Below are positions 61,691 to 64,000 of a stretch of DNA of 64,000 bases, piece after piece. A program made the position numbers and the translations under genes. Numbering within the stretch: position 1 is the stretch's first letter; every line of letters begins with the position of its first letter. The stretch spans positions 310,001 through 374,000 of the forward strand of contig NZ_AP019711.1 in assembly GCF_010537335.1 (NCBI RefSeq). The letters run 5' to 3'. The stretch comes from Amedibacterium intestinale. Its GTDB lineage: Bacteria > Bacillota_I > Bacilli_A > Erysipelotrichales > Erysipelotrichaceae. The notes below the pieces were generated by a model. It had not been told where the DNA came from. It saw only the letters and a list, made by a program, of their open reading frames with translations, and did no database searches.

Positions 61691-62968
61691 ATGAGTTCAA
61701 CATGGGAATTAAAAGAAAAATCAACTGGTGAATTAACAACGACTGTAGAAGGTGAAACTTGGAAAAAAGCACAGGAAAAAACATTTAAAAAGCTTGCAAA
61801 AAATGTAAATTTACCTGGGTTCCGTAAAGGACATGCTCCTGAATCATTAGTTAGAAAACAAATCAGTACACAGCATATATTAATGGAAGCAATTGATGAA
61901 GTTGCTGGAGAAGCTTTGAGCGCTGGAGTTGAAGAGCACAATCTTCAGTTAGTTGCTCGTCCAGAACTTGGAATCGATAGCATTGATGAAGAAAAAGTTA
62001 CTTTTAAATTTACTGTAACTGTAAAACCAGAAGTAAAACTGGGAGCTTATAAAGGGTTAGATATTAAAAAAGAAGAAGTAAATGTAACTGATGAAGATGT
62101 AAATGCTGAAATTTCTCGTTTACAGGATCGTTTCGCTGAACTTGTTGTAAAAGAAGAAGGATGCGTTGAAAACGGAGATACAGCAGTTATCGATTTTGAA
62201 GGATTTAAAGATGGTGTTGCTTTTGAAGGTGGAAAAGGTGAAGCTTATCCATTAGTTATCGGAAGTGGATCATTTATTCCTGGATTTGAAGAACAGCTTG
62301 TAGGAATGAAGAGCGAAGAAACAAAAGAAATCAATGTTACTTTCCCTGAAGAATATCAGGCAGAAGAATTGGCTGGACAGGAAGCAGTATTCAAAGTAAC
62401 TGTACATGATATTAAAGCGAAAGTTCTTCCTGAAGCAAATGATGAATTGATCAAACAGGCAGAAATCAAAGATGTTGAAACTTTAGATGCTTATAAAGAA
62501 TATGCACGTAAAAACTTGCAGGAAAGTAAAGAAAGAGCAGCACAGCAGAAATTTGAAAATGATGTATTAACTGCTGTTGTAGAAGCTTCTGAAGTAGAAA
62601 TTCCTGAAGTTATGATCGAAGATGAAACAGATAATCTGGTACGTGAATTTGAACAGCGTATTCAGTCACAGGGATTCTCTTTGGATCAGTTCAAACAGAT
62701 TACAGGACAAAACGATGAAATGATTCGTGGAGAAATGAGAAACGATGCTGAAAGCAGAGTAAAAGTTCGTTTAGTATTAGAAGCAGTCGCAGTTGAAGAA
62801 AAACTTGCAATTGAAGATGCGGATGTAGATGCTGAAGTGGAAAGAATTGCGAATATGTACAGCATGCCTGCTGAACAGGTAAAACAATTAATTTCACGTG
62901 ATGCAATTGCTTACGATTTACGTATCCGTAAAGCATTGGAATTGATTGAAGAATCCGCAGGTAAGTAG
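61691..62968 (+). CDS. tig: Trigger factor (ribosome-associated chaperone)
   Basis: A 425-residue chaperone and prolyl isomerase. The ribosome-binding signature is LPGFRKGHAP in the N-terminal domain. The FKBP domain (about 155-245) has GDTAVIDFEGFKDGVAFEGG and IPGFEEQLVGMKSEETKEI. The C-terminal helical arms complete the usual length. AGGAGGT lies six bases before the ATG at 61691; the ATG at 61685 is too close to it. lon follows, a frequent neighbour of tig. Confidence 0.95.
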   Translation: MSSTWELKEKSTGELTTTVEGETWKKAQEKTFKKLAKNVNLPGFRKGHAPESLVRKQISTQHILMEAIDEVAGEALSAGVEEHNLQLVARPELGIDSIDEEKVTFKFTVTVKPEVKLGAYKGLDIKKEEVNVTDEDVNAEISRLQDRFAELVVKEEGCVENGDTAVIDFEGFKDGVAFEGGKGEAYPLVIGSGSFIPGFEEQLVGMKSEETKEINVTFPEEYQAEELAGQEAVFKVTVHDIKAKVLPEANDELIKQAEIKDVETLDAYKEYARKNLQESKERAAQQKFENDVLTAVVEASEVEIPEVMIEDETDNLVREFEQRIQSQGFSLDQFKQITGQNDEMIRGEMRNDAESRVKVRLVLEAVAVEEKLAIEDADVDAEVERIANMYSMPAEQVKQLISRDAIAYDLRIRKALELIEESAGK

Positions 62969-62977
62969 TGTGGTCTT

Positions 62978-63004
62978 AAAAGACGCTAAGCGCGTCTTTT
63001 TTGG
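62978..63004 (+). terminator. Rho-independent terminator
   Basis: AAAAGACGC and GCGTCTTTT form a nine-bp stem with a five-base loop and a T run, between tig and lon. Confidence 0.88.
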
Positions 63005-63028
63005 CTTATGAAAGGAGTGTAGTTAAAC

Positions 63029-64000
63029 ATGAGTGAAAAAGATGCAAATCCAATTGTACAACTTCCGTTAGTATGTACGCGTGGAGTTATCGTATTTCCG
63101 GATCAAGATGTAATTATTGATGTTGGAAGAGAAAAATCAACCCGTGCAGTTGATGAGGCGCAGGAGAAATTCGATAGTCAGGTGGTTCTGGTAGCACAGC
63201 GCGATTTGGCTGTAGAAGCACCGGAAATCAACGATTTATATTCCTTTGGAACTTTATGTCAAATTCGTCATATACGTCGTATGGATGGGTATCTGCGCGT
63301 AAAATTTAAAGGTTTGCAGCGTGTAAAACTGCATACGATAATTAATGATGATGAAATGATGAGTGTTACTGCAGAAGTTGTGCAGGATATAGAACAAGAT
63401 CATTTAGAAGAGGTTGCTTTGGTACGTAAAATTGCCAGACAGTTTGAAGAAATTGAGGCAGTATCTCAAAATATTCCTAAAGAAATGATCAATGAACTTG
63501 CAAAAGGTGTGAGTGCAGCAAGATTGTCAGACCAGATTGCACAAATCTTTCCATTTTCAATTGAAAAACGTCAGACAATATTAGAAACATTTGGTGTTAA
63601 TGATCGTTTGATTTTGATTTTACAGGAAATGGAAAGTGAAAAGGAACTTTCTGTTATTGAAAATAAAATTAACGATAAAGTAAAAAATCGTATTGAAGAA
63701 AACCAGAAAGAATATTATCTTCGTGAAAAAATGCGCGCTATTAAAGAAGAGCTTGGCGATGTTGCGGAAGCAGATAAGGATGCAGATGAAATACGTAAAC
63801 GTTTAGATGAAAATCCTTATCCGGAAAATATCAAAAAGAAAGTTAAAGAAGAATTAAGTCGTTATGAAATGTTGCCAGCAGCAAGTGGAGAAACAGGAGT
63901 CATCAAAACTTATATTGACTGGGTAATGGATCTTCCTTGGTGGCAGGAAAGCAAAGATAATGAAAATCTTCAAGAAGCTAGTGATATTTTAGATGCTGAT
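63029..64000 (+). CDS. lon: ATP-dependent protease Lon, 5' part
   Basis: The gene begins with ATG at 63029 after AAAGGAGTG and runs off the window end; 324 codons are seen. IVQLPLVCTRGVIVFPDQDV, DLYSFGTLCQIRHIRRMDGY and RVKFKGLQRVKL are the Lon substrate-binding N-terminal domain, and QKEYYLREKMRAIKEELGD is the conserved linker before the AAA+ domain, which lies beyond the window with the catalytic Ser-Lys pair. Lon degrades damaged and regulatory proteins in the cytoplasm. Confidence 0.95.
   Translation, partial: MSEKDANPIVQLPLVCTRGVIVFPDQDVIIDVGREKSTRAVDEAQEKFDSQVVLVAQRDLAVEAPEINDLYSFGTLCQIRHIRRMDGYLRVKFKGLQRVKLHTIINDDEMMSVTAEVVQDIEQDHLEEVALVRKIARQFEEIEAVSQNIPKEMINELAKGVSAARLSDQIAQIFPFSIEKRQTILETFGVNDRLILILQEMESEKELSVIENKINDKVKNRIEENQKEYYLREKMRAIKEELGDVAEADKDADEIRKRLDENPYPENIKKKVKEELSRYEMLPAASGETGVIKTYIDWVMDLPWWQESKDNENLQEASDILDAD

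Overview
The window is AT-rich DNA from a low-GC, Gram-positive Firmicute. TGA is used as a stop, many start sites carry a strong GGAGG Shine-Dalgarno sequence, and there are lipoproteins with a lipobox, long-form HPF, a VanZ-like protein, and SpoIID-like/peptidoglycan-binding proteins that suggest a spore former. The overall impression is an Erysipelotrichia-type gut anaerobe (FeFe hydrogenase, trigger factor next to a DUF3196 gene, followed by lon). This assignment is an inference, not proven.

Layout. 1-17.3 kb is mostly housekeeping: a truncated FAD-dependent dehydrogenase, a PdaA-like deacetylase, a lysine riboswitch driving an amino-acid ABC transporter, a flippase-like membrane protein, a glycosyltransferase fused to RecX, YhaM, a group B-like FeFe hydrogenase, a small Cys-rich protein, a nuclease-helicase of the DinG/XPD type and an RluA enzyme. 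17.36-23.7 kb is a plastic zone. A seven-tRNA transcription unit (Arg, Pro, Met, Ile2, Ser, fMet, Phe) is present twice with no difference seen. The copies are separated by an ISL3-type element with an 8-bp target duplication, and an IS3-type element follows that sits between the two arms of an older terminator.

24.4-36.2 kb is a type VII (ESX/Yuk-like) secretion locus: a DUF6382-FHA protein, a Ser/Thr kinase with EssB-like architecture broken by a one-base frameshift, a 32-residue membrane peptide, a membrane-anchored protein with seven Ig-like repeats, EssC, a YukD-like protein, a WXG100 protein, a WXG100-like protein without the exact motif, a candidate effector and a DUF4176 protein.

36.3-64 kb holds a nucleoid-associated protein, cysK-cysE-cutC, a secreted nuclease, a FUSC-type membrane protein, two loci of spore/peptidoglycan-associated proteins whose first genes seem to start at ATC, a two-component system, a MATE exporter under a palindromic operator, a WYL regulator, DUF2779 and CorA proteins, a candidate free-standing small RNA before a YgiQ-type radical SAM gene, a scar made of two gene ends, HPF, tRNA-Arg, DUF3196, trigger factor and the start of lon.

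Main items for follow-up: the type VII locus with its catalytic-looking kinase in an EssB-like position, the duplicated tRNA unit, the small structured RNA at 54301-54404, the paired ATC starts, and the glycosyltransferase-RecX fusion. No CRISPR array, prophage or rRNA gene was seen.
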